Assembly: GCF_004341945.1 (NCBI RefSeq)
Contig: NZ_SMBP01000016.1
Location: 1-64,000 of the forward strand
Source: Longicatena caecimuris
Lineage (GTDB): Bacteria; Bacillota_I; Bacilli_A; Erysipelotrichales; Erysipelotrichaceae
DNA: 64,000 bases
Direction: 5' to 3'
The position numbers were made by a program, and so were the translations under genes. The notes below the pieces were generated by a model, which did not search any database, was not told where the DNA came from, and worked only from the letters and a program-made list of their open reading frames with translations. Below are positions 41,856-50,831 of the stretch, piece after piece; position 1 is the first letter of the stretch; each line of letters opens with the position of its first letter.

Positions 41856-42884
41856 ATGGCTAAATTTGAAGGATACAAAGATATTTACGTATTCGTTGAA
41901 CAGAGAAATGGTGAAATTGCCAACGTCGGATACGAATTAATTTCTGAAGCTAGAAAATTGGTAGCATCAATTCCTCAGATGGGATTCCAGGTTGTTGGTG
42001 TTCTGTTAGGACACAACGTAACGGATAAAGCAAACGATGTTATCGCACATGGTGCTGATAAAGTAATCGTTGCAGATCATGAATTACTGGAAGGCTACTC
42101 TACACAATTCTATGCTGATACATTAACACAGATTATCGAAACATATAAACCAGACAGTTTCTTAACTGGTGCTACGGTATTAGGCCGTGACTTAGCTCCA
42201 AGAGTTGCTGCTCGTTTGAATGCAGGTTTGACTGCTGATGCTACAAAGATTGAAATCGATCAAGAAAAAGTTGCGGATGGTGAAGCATTGCTGTTAGTTA
42301 CACGTCCTACTTTCGGTGGTAACCTGTTTGGTACAATCGTTTGCCCAGACACTCGTCCACAGATGGCAACGATTCGTCCAAACGTATTCAGCATGGATCC
42401 AGTAGATACTACAAGAACTGGTGAAGTTGTTGCCTTTACACCTGACTTCAAAGACACTGACGCAAAAGTTGTTGTTAAAGAAGTGATTGCTAAGGTTGTG
42501 GAAGGTATCGATATTACAAAATGCGATATCTTAGTAGGTGCCGGTCGTGGTGCTGAAGATTGCTTAGACATGGTAGAAGCAGTTGCAGAAGAATTAGGCG
42601 GTGCAATGTGTGCTAGCCGTGCCGTTGTTGATGATGGTTTTGCATCAAAAGACATTCAGGTAGGCCAGACGGGTAAGACCGTACGTCCTTCTCTGTACAT
42701 CGCATGTGGTATTTCTGGTGCTTGTCAGCATGTTGCCGGTATGGAAAAATCAGATATGATCATCGCTATCAACCGTGATCCACAGGCTGAAATCTTCTCT
42801 ATCGCAAACATGGGCTTCATCGGTGATGTAAAAGAAATCTTACCTCTTCTGAAAGAAGAAATCATCGCTGCGAAAAAAGCATAA
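41856..42884 (+). CDS. etfA: Electron transfer flavoprotein alpha subunit
   Basis: The 342-residue EtfA carries the C-terminal FAD signature GQTGKTVRPSLYIACGISGACQH(V)AGM followed by INRDPQAEIFSIANMGFIGD. These are the residues that hold FAD between the subunits. The N-terminal part matches EtfB in fold. AGGAGG precedes the ATG. An 87-base gap to hbd contains only a possible weak hairpin, so read-through is expected. Confidence 0.96.
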   Translation: MAKFEGYKDIYVFVEQRNGEIANVGYELISEARKLVASIPQMGFQVVGVLLGHNVTDKANDVIAHGADKVIVADHELLEGYSTQFYADTLTQIIETYKPDSFLTGATVLGRDLAPRVAARLNAGLTADATKIEIDQEKVADGEALLLVTRPTFGGNLFGTIVCPDTRPQMATIRPNVFSMDPVDTTRTGEVVAFTPDFKDTDAKVVVKEVIAKVVEGIDITKCDILVGAGRGAEDCLDMVEAVAEELGGAMCASRAVVDDGFASKDIQVGQTGKTVRPSLYIACGISGACQHVAGMEKSDMIIAINRDPQAEIFSIANMGFIGDVKEILPLLKEEIIAAKKA

Positions 42885-42971
42885 TTAAAATCATACGCAG
42901 AAGGTGGATAGGAAAATATTTCTATCCCCTCTGTTATATGAGATAAAAAAGGTAAAAAGGAGATAATGAAC

Positions 42972-43811
42972 ATGAAAAAAGTTGGTGTAATCGGCGCTGG
43001 AACAATGGGCCAGGGCATTGCAAACGCATTTGCTACAAATGGTTATGATGTAACTGTATGTGACATTAAGCTTGAATGGGCACAGGGCGGAATCGACAAG
43101 ATCGGTAAAAAGTTAGACAAATTGGTAACCAGAGAAAAAATGACAGCTGATAAAGCTGCTGAAATCAAAGGTAACCTGAAGGCTGGCGAATACAAAGATT
43201 TAGCTGATTGCGACTTAGTAGTAGAAGCTGTTCTGGAAATCATGGAAACAAAGAAAGAACTGTTCTCTACATTGGATGAAATCTGTAAAGAATCTTGTAT
43301 CTTTGGTACAAACACATCTTCTTTATCAGTAACAGAAATTGCAAAAGGTATCAAACACCCAGTAATCGGTATGCATTTCTTCAACCCAGCAGATCGTATG
43401 AAACTGGTTGAAGTTATCTCTGGTATCAATACTCCAGTAGAAACAAAAGAGGCTATCATCGAAATTTCTAAATCTTTAGGAAAGACTCCTGTTGAAGTTG
43501 CAGAAGGTCCTGGATTCGTTGTTAACCGTATCTTGATTCCTATGATCAATGAAGCAGCTACGATCCTGCAGGAAGGCATTGCTTCTGTAGAAGATATCGA
43601 TACTGCTATGAAACTGGGAGCTAATCATCCTATGGGACCTTTAGCTTTAGGTGACTTGATCGGTTTGGATATCGTAGTAGCTATCATGGACGTATTGTTC
43701 AATGAAACTCACGATTCTAAATATCGTTGCTGTACACTGTTGAGAAAAATGGTACGTGGAGGCAAATTGGGTCAGAAGACTGGTGTAGGATTCTACGACT
43801 ATACAAAATAA
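42972..43811 (+). CDS. hbd: 3-hydroxybutyryl-CoA dehydrogenase
   Basis: The protein has 279 residues from the ATG at 42972, for which AAAGGAG has correct spacing; the ATG at 42966 is too close. The N-terminal Rossmann motif GVIGAGTMGQGIANAFA (5-21), catalytic GMHFFNPADRMKLVEV and PGFVVNRILIPMINEA are all present. It reduces acetoacetyl-CoA to 3-hydroxybutyryl-CoA with NAD(P)H. A terminator hairpin follows directly, which should lower expression of crt relative to hbd. Confidence 0.96.
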   Translation: MKKVGVIGAGTMGQGIANAFATNGYDVTVCDIKLEWAQGGIDKIGKKLDKLVTREKMTADKAAEIKGNLKAGEYKDLADCDLVVEAVLEIMETKKELFSTLDEICKESCIFGTNTSSLSVTEIAKGIKHPVIGMHFFNPADRMKLVEVISGINTPVETKEAIIEISKSLGKTPVEVAEGPGFVVNRILIPMINEAATILQEGIASVEDIDTAMKLGANHPMGPLALGDLIGLDIVVAIMDVLFNETHDSKYRCCTLLRKMVRGGKLGQKTGVGFYDYTK

Positions 43812-43833
43812 GTTCGAAACGTATGATAAAGCG

Positions 43834-43883
43834 AGTGAATCTATAATTTCTATATCCATTGAAATTGTGGATTCACTTTTTTA
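43834..43883 (+). terminator. Terminator between hbd and crt
   Basis: AGTGAATC pairs with GATTCACT, with an inner TATAATTTC/GAAATTGTG helix, followed by six Ts. It stands inside what is otherwise a contiguous pathway operon. No new promoter is obvious before crt, so it may be a partial terminator that sets gene ratios. Confidence 0.88.
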
Positions 43884-43902
43884 AGAAAGCGAGGATATAA
43901 AC

Positions 43903-44682
43903 ATGGAAACTATTTTAGTAAACTATGAAGGACATGTGGCTACCATTACCATTAATCGTCCAAAAGCATTGAATGCATTAAGTACACAGGTATTAACTGA
44001 ATTGAATGAAGCTTTAAATGAAGTTGAAGCTAACAAAGATGTTTATGCGTTAATCATCACAGGTGCTGGTGAAAAATCTTTCGTTGCAGGTGCTGATATC
44101 GCGGAAATGAAAGAAAAGAACGTTGAAGAAGCTGCTGCTTACGGTAAATTCGGTAATGAAGTATTCCGTCGCATCGAAGCTTTCCGTTGTCCAGTTATTG
44201 CGGCAGTGAATGGCTTTGCTCTTGGTGGTGGCTGTGAATTGGCTATGAGCTGTGACATTCGTTTAGCAAGCGAAAATGCTGTTTTCGGTCAGCCAGAAGT
44301 TGGTTTGGGTATTACTCCAGGCTTTGGTGGTACACAGCGTTTAGCACGTATCGTTGGCGTTGGCATTGCCAAAGAAATGATTTATACAGCAAGAAATATC
44401 AAAGCTCCTCGTGCTGCTGAAATCGGTTTGGTAAACAAAATTGTTCCTGCTGAAGAATTGATGGCTACAGCAATGAAGATGGCGAAAGGTATTGCCGCAA
44501 ATGCACCAATCGCTGTTGCAAATTCTAAGAAAGCTATCAATAATGGTTTACAGACGGATATCGATGGTGGTATCGCTATTGAAGTGGAAGAATTCTCTAA
44601 CTGCTTCGCTACTGAAGATCAGACATATGGTATGACTTGTTTCTTGGAAAAAGTAAAAGAAAAAACATTCTCTAACAAATAA
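43903..44682 (+). CDS. crt: 3-hydroxybutyryl-CoA dehydratase (crotonase)
   Basis: The 259-residue enoyl-CoA hydratase family protein has the oxyanion-hole segments SFVAGADIAEM and NGFALGGGCELAMSCD, and the catalytic Glu pair in FGQPEVGLGITPGFGGTQRLAR. It dehydrates 3-hydroxybutyryl-CoA to crotonyl-CoA, the substrate of Bcd. It sits after the internal terminator and is followed by another hairpin before the CoA-transferase gene. GCGAGGA precedes the ATG. Confidence 0.95.
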   Translation: METILVNYEGHVATITINRPKALNALSTQVLTELNEALNEVEANKDVYALIITGAGEKSFVAGADIAEMKEKNVEEAAAYGKFGNEVFRRIEAFRCPVIAAVNGFALGGGCELAMSCDIRLASENAVFGQPEVGLGITPGFGGTQRLARIVGVGIAKEMIYTARNIKAPRAAEIGLVNKIVPAEELMATAMKMAKGIAANAPIAVANSKKAINNGLQTDIDGGIAIEVEEFSNCFATEDQTYGMTCFLEKVKEKTFSNK

Positions 44683-44695
44683 TAATGCATCTTCA

Positions 44696-44723
44696 AAAAG
44701 CGTATCTCTTGGTATACGCTTTT
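44696..44723 (+). terminator. Hairpin terminator after crt
   Basis: A 10-bp perfect stem, AAAAGCGTAT with ATACGCTTTT. Its T-run is short, so termination may be partial. Confidence 0.6.
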
Positions 44724-44764
44724 CCTTGTGGTAAAGTAAAACCATGAGAGATACAAAGGAGGTT

Positions 44765-46321
44765 ATGAAGTTGAGTAAAGTTATTAGTCTTGAACAGGCA
44801 GTTTCCATGATTCCAGATGGTGCCAATATCGGTATCGGTGGTTTTATCGGCTGCGGTCATCCTCAGGAATTTTCTGTAGGAATTGAAGAAGCTTTTCTAA
44901 AAAGTGGTCATCCACGTGATCTTACCATCATGTTCTCCGCCGGTATCGGTGATGGAACAGATAAGCTTGGCTTGAATAAGTTGGGACATGAAGGTTTGTT
45001 AAAACGTATCATTGGTGGTCATTGGGGATTGATTCCTAAGCTACAGAAGTTGGTATTTGAAAATAAGGTAGAAGGGTATAACTTACCTTTAGGTACGATT
45101 TCTTTGATGTTCCGTGATATTGCTGGACATCGTCCTGGTACCTTCACAAAGATTGGTTTAAAGACATTCGTTGACCCTCGTATCGAAGGGGCTAAGATGA
45201 ATGAACGCTCAAAAGATGACTTAGTAGAATTGGTAAATCTGCATGGAGAAGAATGGCTGCTTTATAAGTCTTTCCCATTGAATGTTGCCTTGATTCGTGC
45301 GACATATTGTGATGAAGATGGAAATGCAACGATGGAGAAAGAAGCGGCAACCTTGGATTCCCTTTCAATTGCACAGGCTGCGAAAAATTCCGGTGGTATT
45401 GTTTTACTACAGGTAGAAAAAGTTGTGCAAAATGGAACCTTAGATCCACGTAAGGTAAAGATTCCTGGTATTTATGTTGATGGCATCGTAGTTTCTCGTC
45501 CTGAGAATCATATGCAGACGTATGCAGAACAATATAATCCTGCATTAAGCGGTGAAATTAAAGTGCCGGTGGATTCTATTCCTCCTATGGCTTTAAATGA
45601 ACGTAAAGTCATCTGCCGTCGTGCAGCAATGGAGTTAGATCCTGAATGTGTTATTAATTTAGGTATTGGTATGCCGGAAGGAATCGCCAATGTCGCAAAT
45701 GAAGAAGGATTACCAGGATTGAAACTAACAGTAGAAGCCGGTGGTATTGGCGGTGTACCAAATGCTGGTACGGCGTTTGGTACTTGTACGAATCCAGATG
45801 CAATCATCGATCAGCCATATCAGTTTGACTTCTATGATGGCGGTGGCTTAGGACAGGCATTCTTAGGTCTTGCGGAATGTGATAAAGATGGCAATATCAA
45901 CGTATCTCGCTTTGGACCAAAGATTGCCGGATGCGGTGGTTTCATCAATATTACGCAGACATCTCCGGTAGTTGTATACTGTGGTACTTTTACAGCCGGT
46001 GGATTAAAGGTAGCTGTGGAAAATGGTGAATTAAAGATTCTGCAGGAAGGACGCATTAAGAAATTTAAAGAAAATGTGGAACAGATTACTTTCTCTGCAG
46101 AGTATGCAAAAGATACTGGACAAAAGGTTGTGTACATTACAGAACGTGCTGTCTTTGAATTGCTAGACGGTGTTTTAACCTTAACGGAAATCGCTCCTGG
46201 AGTTGATTTGGAAAAAGATGTATTGGCGCATATGGAATTCAAACCTACGATTGCTAAAGATCTGAAACTTATGGATGCACGTCTATTCAAAGATGAAATC
46301 ATGGGTCTGAAAAAAGATTAA
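44765..46321 (+). CDS. Acyl-CoA:acetate/3-ketoacid CoA-transferase (fused alpha-beta)
   Basis: The protein has 518 residues from the ATG at 44765 (AAGGAGG site), preferred over 44744. Both CoA-transferase halves are in one chain: alpha with IGIGGFIGCGHPQE near the start, and beta with VINLGIGMPEGIANVANEEG and LTVEAGGIGGVPNAG, which should contain the Glu that forms the CoA thioester. The C-terminal segment (YDGGGLGQAFLGLAECDKDGNINVSRFG) matches the YdiF/propionate CoA-transferase branch. By position it should swap CoA between butyryl-CoA and acetate, ending the butyrate route. No butyrate kinase is present. Confidence 0.9.
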   Translation: MKLSKVISLEQAVSMIPDGANIGIGGFIGCGHPQEFSVGIEEAFLKSGHPRDLTIMFSAGIGDGTDKLGLNKLGHEGLLKRIIGGHWGLIPKLQKLVFENKVEGYNLPLGTISLMFRDIAGHRPGTFTKIGLKTFVDPRIEGAKMNERSKDDLVELVNLHGEEWLLYKSFPLNVALIRATYCDEDGNATMEKEAATLDSLSIAQAAKNSGGIVLLQVEKVVQNGTLDPRKVKIPGIYVDGIVVSRPENHMQTYAEQYNPALSGEIKVPVDSIPPMALNERKVICRRAAMELDPECVINLGIGMPEGIANVANEEGLPGLKLTVEAGGIGGVPNAGTAFGTCTNPDAIIDQPYQFDFYDGGGLGQAFLGLAECDKDGNINVSRFGPKIAGCGGFINITQTSPVVVYCGTFTAGGLKVAVENGELKILQEGRIKKFKENVEQITFSAEYAKDTGQKVVYITERAVFELLDGVLTLTEIAPGVDLEKDVLAHMEFKPTIAKDLKLMDARLFKDEIMGLKKD

Positions 46322-46330
46322 AGAAATTCA

Positions 46331-46357
46331 GAAAGGTGCTCTTGTTGCACCTTTTTC
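46331..46357 (+). terminator. Rho-independent terminator after the CoA-transferase gene
   Basis: An 8-bp perfect stem, AAAGGTGC with GCACCTTT, followed by Ts. Confidence 0.9.
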
Positions 46358-46419
46358 CATTTTTCTACCGATTTTTCCATATTACTATTCATAATTTATT
46401 ATTTTGTTATACTGAATAT

Positions 46420-46686
46420 GCAATATAAAGCATATCACATGAAAGAATCATGTTGATATAGAGAATCTTATCATACGGTGAGTGTAGACCATTGGTCATA
46501 GAGATTGATCGTAAGATGAGATTCAGGCTGATTACAGGGCTATCAAATGCATTCATGTTGGTGGTTATCGTTGGTAAGTAGCAGGTGAAGTTGTATGGTA
46601 GTAGTATATAATGCGCGAAATACCTGTAAATCAGCACAAGAGAAATGCAGTGATGAAAAGAAAACATCAGCTGCATTTCTTTTTTA
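46420..46686 (+). ncRNA. Candidate structured RNA with its own promoter and terminator
   Basis: An extended -10 (TG-T-TATACT, 46405-46413) precedes about 265 non-coding bases. Visible helices are: P1, 46432-46442 with 46448-46459 (11 bp, one bulge); P2, 46463-46477 with 46510-46524 (14 of 15 pairs), enclosing a GACC-ATT-GGTC hairpin at 46487-46497; P3, 46527-46538 with 46623-46635 (12 bp, one bulge), a long-range helix; and a terminator, 46641-46655 with 46665-46680, followed by Ts. I match it to no class I know: it shows no T-box motif and no glycine, lysine, SAM, TPP or c-di-GMP riboswitch core. A separate TATAAT at 46699-46704 before the aldolase gene means it could be a stand-alone RNA or a leader. 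Confidence 0.55.
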
Positions 46687-46729
46687 TGTAATTTGTATTA
46701 TAATGATTCCATGATGAGGAGTGAAATAT

Positions 46730-47752
46730 ATGTATAGTTTTTGTAATGATTATAGCGAAGGCGCAATCCCTATGATTATGGAGCGTCTGCAGGAATTTAA
46801 TAAGAAACAAAATCCAGGTTATGGAATGGATGAAATTTGTGATAAAGCAAGAGAAAAAATTCAAGAAGTACTGCAATGTCCTACGTGTGACATCCATTTT
46901 TTAGTTGGAGGAACACAAGCAAATTTAACTGTTATTGCCAGTGCATTACGTCCTTATGAAGCAGTTATGGCAGCCGATAGTGGTCATATCAATGTGCATG
47001 AAACAGGGGCTATTGAAGCAAGCGGACATAAGGTAGTCATTGTTGACAGTGCGGATGGCAAAGTCAGTGTGGAAGGAATTTATGAGGAAGTCAGACGCCA
47101 TTGTGATGAGCATATGGTCAAGCCCAAAATGGTTTATATTTCAGATGCAACGGAGCTAGGCAGTGTGTATCGAAAAGCAGAACTACAGGCTTTGCGCAAG
47201 ACATGTGATGCGTTGGGATTATATCTGTTTATGGATGGTGCTCGTTTAGGGTGTGCTCTGACAGCAAGTGATAACGATGTAAGCTTTGCTGATTTATGCA
47301 AATATATTGATGTCTTTTCCATTGGTGGTACTAAAAATGGTGCGTTATTCGGAGAAGCTGTCGTTATTGTGAATGAACAGTTGAAAAAAGATTTTCGCTA
47401 TATGATAAAACAACGTGGCGGTATGCTTGCGAAAGGTTGGTTATTGGGGCTACAGTTTTTATCCTTATTTGAAGACGATCAGTATAGAAAGATTGCGGCT
47501 CATGCGAATGCGATGGCACAAAAATTACAAACAGCATTTGTTGATTGTGGGTATTCATTATTTGCCAAATCATCCACGAATCAGATATTTGTCATTTTAC
47601 CGAACGAGGTTATCAAAAAATTAGAAAAAGAATATGCGTTTCAGTTTTGGGAAAAGGTAGATGCTACACATACAGCAATGCGTTTTGTCACGAGTTGGGC
47701 GACACCTGAAGCAGTAATCGATGAATTTATCACATATCTAAAGCAAATTTAA
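46730..47752 (+). CDS. ltaE: Threonine aldolase family PLP enzyme
   Basis: The 340-residue fold-type I PLP enzyme is of the low-specificity L-threonine aldolase family: YSFCNDYSEGAIPMIMERL at the start, then ADSGHINVHETGA, the Asp-containing LYLFMDGARLGCAL, and the Schiff-base Lys in FSIGGTKNGALFGEA. It splits L-threonine or allo-threonine into glycine and acetaldehyde. The ATG at 46730 follows GAGGA; the GTG at 46721 is an alternative. It has its own TATAAT and lies just after the structured non-coding region. Confidence 0.9.
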   Translation: MYSFCNDYSEGAIPMIMERLQEFNKKQNPGYGMDEICDKAREKIQEVLQCPTCDIHFLVGGTQANLTVIASALRPYEAVMAADSGHINVHETGAIEASGHKVVIVDSADGKVSVEGIYEEVRRHCDEHMVKPKMVYISDATELGSVYRKAELQALRKTCDALGLYLFMDGARLGCALTASDNDVSFADLCKYIDVFSIGGTKNGALFGEAVVIVNEQLKKDFRYMIKQRGGMLAKGWLLGLQFLSLFEDDQYRKIAAHANAMAQKLQTAFVDCGYSLFAKSSTNQIFVILPNEVIKKLEKEYAFQFWEKVDATHTAMRFVTSWATPEAVIDEFITYLKQI

Positions 47753-47772
47753 GAAACAAAATCTGAGATGTT

Positions 47773-47813
47773 AGGGCGCCTTAGCAAGCAATATAATATG
47801 AGGTGCTCTTTTT
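47773..47813 (+). terminator. Rho-independent terminator after ltaE
   Basis: AGGGCGCCT pairs with AGGTGCTCT (two G-T pairs), followed by five Ts. Confidence 0.7.
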
Positions 47814-47963
47814 ATTGCTGACAGTACCTAACAAATGACAGAACTATGTCATTTCGTATGTGCATACTGTTTGCTGAGGTATATCAAGGACATCTTGCTC
47901 TTGGCTTTTTGATTCGCTTTAACAGTGCAATATTCACGTGATTAGGGCTTAAGGAAGATGCCG

Positions 47964-49055
47964 TTATTGTTTTAGAATACTTCTTGGAATCCAGCCCATT
48001 ATTCCATGACTTTTAACTAACGCATAATGCTCATACAAAGAAATAATTTTAACTGTTTCACCTTGGCGTACGGGCAGTAAATAATTGGTATAATTTTCAG
48101 CACTAAAGTTGCCGTTTTCTTCATATAAAAAGGCTTTTGGTATCCACAATCGACGTCCTGTGGCTATTTGTTGACAATATGCTTGGTTTTTCTCTTCTTT
48201 CAAAACATGTACGGCACGTTCATGCCAGGTAATATAAATACTGTCTTTTTGCTTCGGTGTATAATTGGACAAAATTATTCCTTCTGGTAAATCATCACAA
48301 TGGGCAAAGCTAAATTGTCCATGATGCAGAATGAGCGCATTTAATTGCCCTGCGCGTTTTACTGCATTGCCTCCATCTATAGCAATGATATGTTTTCTTT
48401 GATCAATTTGAGGATTAAAATCACAAATGGTAGAGCAATATTCACTTACCGGTATATGTCCGACGATGACGTATTTATGAAATGCTATGTTTTTTAAGAA
48501 AAAACGATCATGCCTCATTATGTCACGCATCTCATTTCCATAGGTTTGCTCATTTAGAATAGCTGCATGGGCAAAGATATAGTCTTGTGTTTCAATAACA
48601 TGAGGTAAATCGGCGATGAAGGTTAATTCTTTACGAAAAGTGGACTTTAGTTTTCGTGCCAATCGTACCATATCTGTATCTTTTGTGATTTTTTCGTGCA
48701 TACAAGCAGCCATTTCATGTATAAGACTGTTTTGGCGTTGGCATAAAACTTCATGTAAAAAATCCAATCGATATTCATATAAGATATTTTTACAAACAAA
48801 ATCACAATTGCCAAGCATTAAGTGAACATGTGAATCTTGTGATAATTTCATTAAATAGGATAAAGTTTCCATGTTCTGTTGCCCTTTTTCTAATAAATCA
48901 CCAACTAAAAATAATTCATCAAGAGTACTATCAAATTGTATTTGCTTAAGCAATTTTTGAAAGATATGTAAATTAGCATGTATATCACTGATTGCAATAA
49001 TACGTCTGTTTGATGGGATGGATATGGATTTGGCACAGATGGAACGATCAATCAT
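47964..49055 (-). CDS. PPP-type metallophosphatase with a C-terminal SH3-like domain
   Basis: The 363-residue protein has an N-terminal calcineurin-like domain with the serine/threonine phosphatase signature: SDIHAN (about 23-28), VGDLLEKGQQN, LGNCDF, AHAAI and VVGHIP. Residues from about 285 to the end look like one or two SH3-type segments (GRRLWIPKAFL, LLPVRQGETVKIISLYEHYALVKSHGIMGWIPRSIL), usually used to bind peptides or cell wall. There is no signal peptide. Dephosphorylation of a protein is plausible but unproven. AAAGGAG precedes the ATG at 49055. Confidence 0.8.
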   Translation of the reverse strand: MIDRSICAKSISIPSNRRIIAISDIHANLHIFQKLLKQIQFDSTLDELFLVGDLLEKGQQNMETLSYLMKLSQDSHVHLMLGNCDFVCKNILYEYRLDFLHEVLCQRQNSLIHEMAACMHEKITKDTDMVRLARKLKSTFRKELTFIADLPHVIETQDYIFAHAAILNEQTYGNEMRDIMRHDRFFLKNIAFHKYVIVGHIPVSEYCSTICDFNPQIDQRKHIIAIDGGNAVKRAGQLNALILHHGQFSFAHCDDLPEGIILSNYTPKQKDSIYITWHERAVHVLKEEKNQAYCQQIATGRRLWIPKAFLYEENGNFSAENYTNYLLPVRQGETVKIISLYEHYALVKSHGIMGWIPRSILKQ

Positions 49056-49107
49056 AAACAGTCTCCTTTTTGTTACTCATTATAGAAAAGATCTTTACCT
49101 TTTGCAA

Positions 49108-49119
49108 GCAAGCGCTTGC
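49108..49119. promoter_or_regulatory. LacI-family-type palindrome
   Basis: GCAAGCGCTTGC is a perfect 12-bp palindrome with the CG centre of LacI/CcpA operators. It lies 53 bases upstream of the phosphatase start on the minus strand, within its likely promoter. The outer bases do not fit the cre consensus fully, so the regulator is open. Confidence 0.35.
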
Positions 49120-49253
49120 CAAGCAGCATGAAAAGTTGTACTCTTAAATTCAGAAGGAGTTTGGGAACCTGTTAGCAGTATTATGCACCATTCTGTGTTT
49201 CTTATAAGAATTCTGTAAAACGTTTGACATATTATGAACATTTTCTAGTGACT

Positions 49254-49490
49254 ATGATTAGTTTTACATGGATTGGTGATTTAGAAACAGATACAACATT
49301 TGATTATCGTAAACTTCTAAATATCGAATGAATTTTCTTTGCAAGCAATGATGTGAAGATGTTACAACAAGCACCTTATGGTTGCGAAGGGTAAATGTCT
49401 TACTAAGATAAAGATTTGACAGATTTAATAACAAAAAGCAATGATGAAGATGGTATTGCAATTGCTTTACGCCATTTTGGCTAGATAGGA
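49254..49490 (+). pseudogene. Decayed gene fragment with three in-frame stops
   Basis: One frame reads as protein for 78 codons, broken by TGA at 49329, TAA at 49392 and TAA at 49404. The pieces are MISFTWIGDLETDTTFDYRK and five more codons, then IFFASNDVKMLQQAPYGCEG, a short piece, and DKDLTDLITKSNDEDGIAIA with five more codons to a TAG. Composition is protein-like throughout and other frames are not. I do not recognise the parent family. It occupies most of the 442-base gap before the RRNPP-type regulator. Confidence 0.4.
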
Positions 49491-49497
49491 TGAAATT

Positions 49498-50736
49498 ATG
49501 GAAAAGATAAGCGGAGCTTTGTTGCGATATTATCGCATGCAGCAAAATCTATCACAGGAAGGCTTGTGCAAAGGCATCTGTGTAGTGAGCTATTTATCAA
49601 AGATTGAACAAGGGAAAGTAGATGCCAGTGAAGATATTTTGCAGGCGCTTTTTGCACGTTTACAAATCCACTATCATGGTGATGCGCGATTTCTATCAGA
49701 AATGAAACAGTTGTTTGCCTCCTTTTGGGAAGCTTTGGATTTTAATGAACCCCTTGAAGAGCATGCGCTAAAAATAAGGGCTCATGAAAAGGAACTTCTT
49801 TATAGCCCACTTGTCATAGAATATCGTTTGTTTCAAATTTATGATAAGATCATGAGGATAGAAGAAACAGAAAGTAGCGAGGTTTTACTGCATTCTTTAC
49901 AAGAAATAAAAGTATATGAAAATTATATGGATGAGCTGCAGTTATATCGCTATCACCTATTATATGATCATTATCCAGATGCGCAGATACGGTTGCATCA
50001 TGTTCGTCTTGCAGGGTACTATCGAAAAACGGCCGAACAGGAAATAGCATTGGGGATGGCATATATAAATATGGGAGATTACATTGAAGCATGTGAGTAT
50101 TTGCAAAAAGCCTATGCGATGGCGAGTGAAGATGGAGATGCCAAACGGATGATCACCGCAGCCATCTTAATCGGTAATTGTTATTCCTGTCAGAATGTGG
50201 AAGGTCTGATGTTAAAATATTATCAAAAGGCAGAACATCTGGCTCGCCAGTTGAAAGATACGAATACGTTAAAAGAACTTGCTTATAATATTGGTTCCAC
50301 ATATCTGGAATGGAAACAGTACGATTTGGCAAAAGAAAAATTATTGTTTTCAAAAGATTTAGAAGAAGATCGCTTAGGAAAGGTATTGATTGCTCATAAA
50401 TTGGCATTGTTATATATTGAGATAGATGAGGCACAAGAAGGGAAACACTATATAGAAATGATGGAAGAAGCACTTGATGAAAAGATGCCGCTTATCTACC
50501 ATAAGATGTTAACTTTTATTAAACTACGTTATCGAGAAAATTATTTAGATGATCCTAACTACTATCAGGTGCTCATGGATATTTATGAACAAGACACACA
50601 TACCTATTTTGGGTATCGTTTATTTCATTCTCGATACTTGCTTGAAGTATATACGCATCAGCGACGCTATAAAGAGGCGTATCTTCTTCTACAGGAAATA
50701 CAAAATCACAATTTTCCTAAAAAATATGGAATTTGA
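49498..50736 (+). CDS. RRNPP-type regulator: XRE HTH with TPR repeats
   Basis: The 412-residue protein has an N-terminal XRE helix-turn-helix (about 8-60, LLRYYRMQQNLSQEGLCKGICVVSYLSKIEQGK). The rest is helical repeats of TPR type (for example EIALGMAYINMGDYIEACEYLQKAYAMA and NTLKELAYNIGSTYLEWKQYDLAKEKLL). This is the plan of Rgg/PlcR/Rap-like sensors that bind short secreted peptides. No obvious propeptide gene is visible nearby. The MFS gene begins 95 bases downstream on the same strand and is a likely target or partner. Confidence 0.8.
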   Translation: MEKISGALLRYYRMQQNLSQEGLCKGICVVSYLSKIEQGKVDASEDILQALFARLQIHYHGDARFLSEMKQLFASFWEALDFNEPLEEHALKIRAHEKELLYSPLVIEYRLFQIYDKIMRIEETESSEVLLHSLQEIKVYENYMDELQLYRYHLLYDHYPDAQIRLHHVRLAGYYRKTAEQEIALGMAYINMGDYIEACEYLQKAYAMASEDGDAKRMITAAILIGNCYSCQNVEGLMLKYYQKAEHLARQLKDTNTLKELAYNIGSTYLEWKQYDLAKEKLLFSKDLEEDRLGKVLIAHKLALLYIEIDEAQEGKHYIEMMEEALDEKMPLIYHKMLTFIKLRYRENYLDDPNYYQVLMDIYEQDTHTYFGYRLFHSRYLLEVYTHQRRYKEAYLLLQEIQNHNFPKKYGI

Positions 50737-50831
50737 CGCTTAAAGTCTTTGATATAATGCAAATTTTCACAAAACAAGGGGATAGAAAATCTTCTTGTTT
50801 TTTAATATACTTAATGCAAGGGAGGTGTAAC

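Noticed and set aside
46420-46686. Assigning the structured region to T-box, glycine, lysine, TPP, SAM or c-di-GMP riboswitches, 6S RNA, SRP RNA, tmRNA or RNase P RNA
   Set aside because: None of the conserved core sequences of these classes is present.
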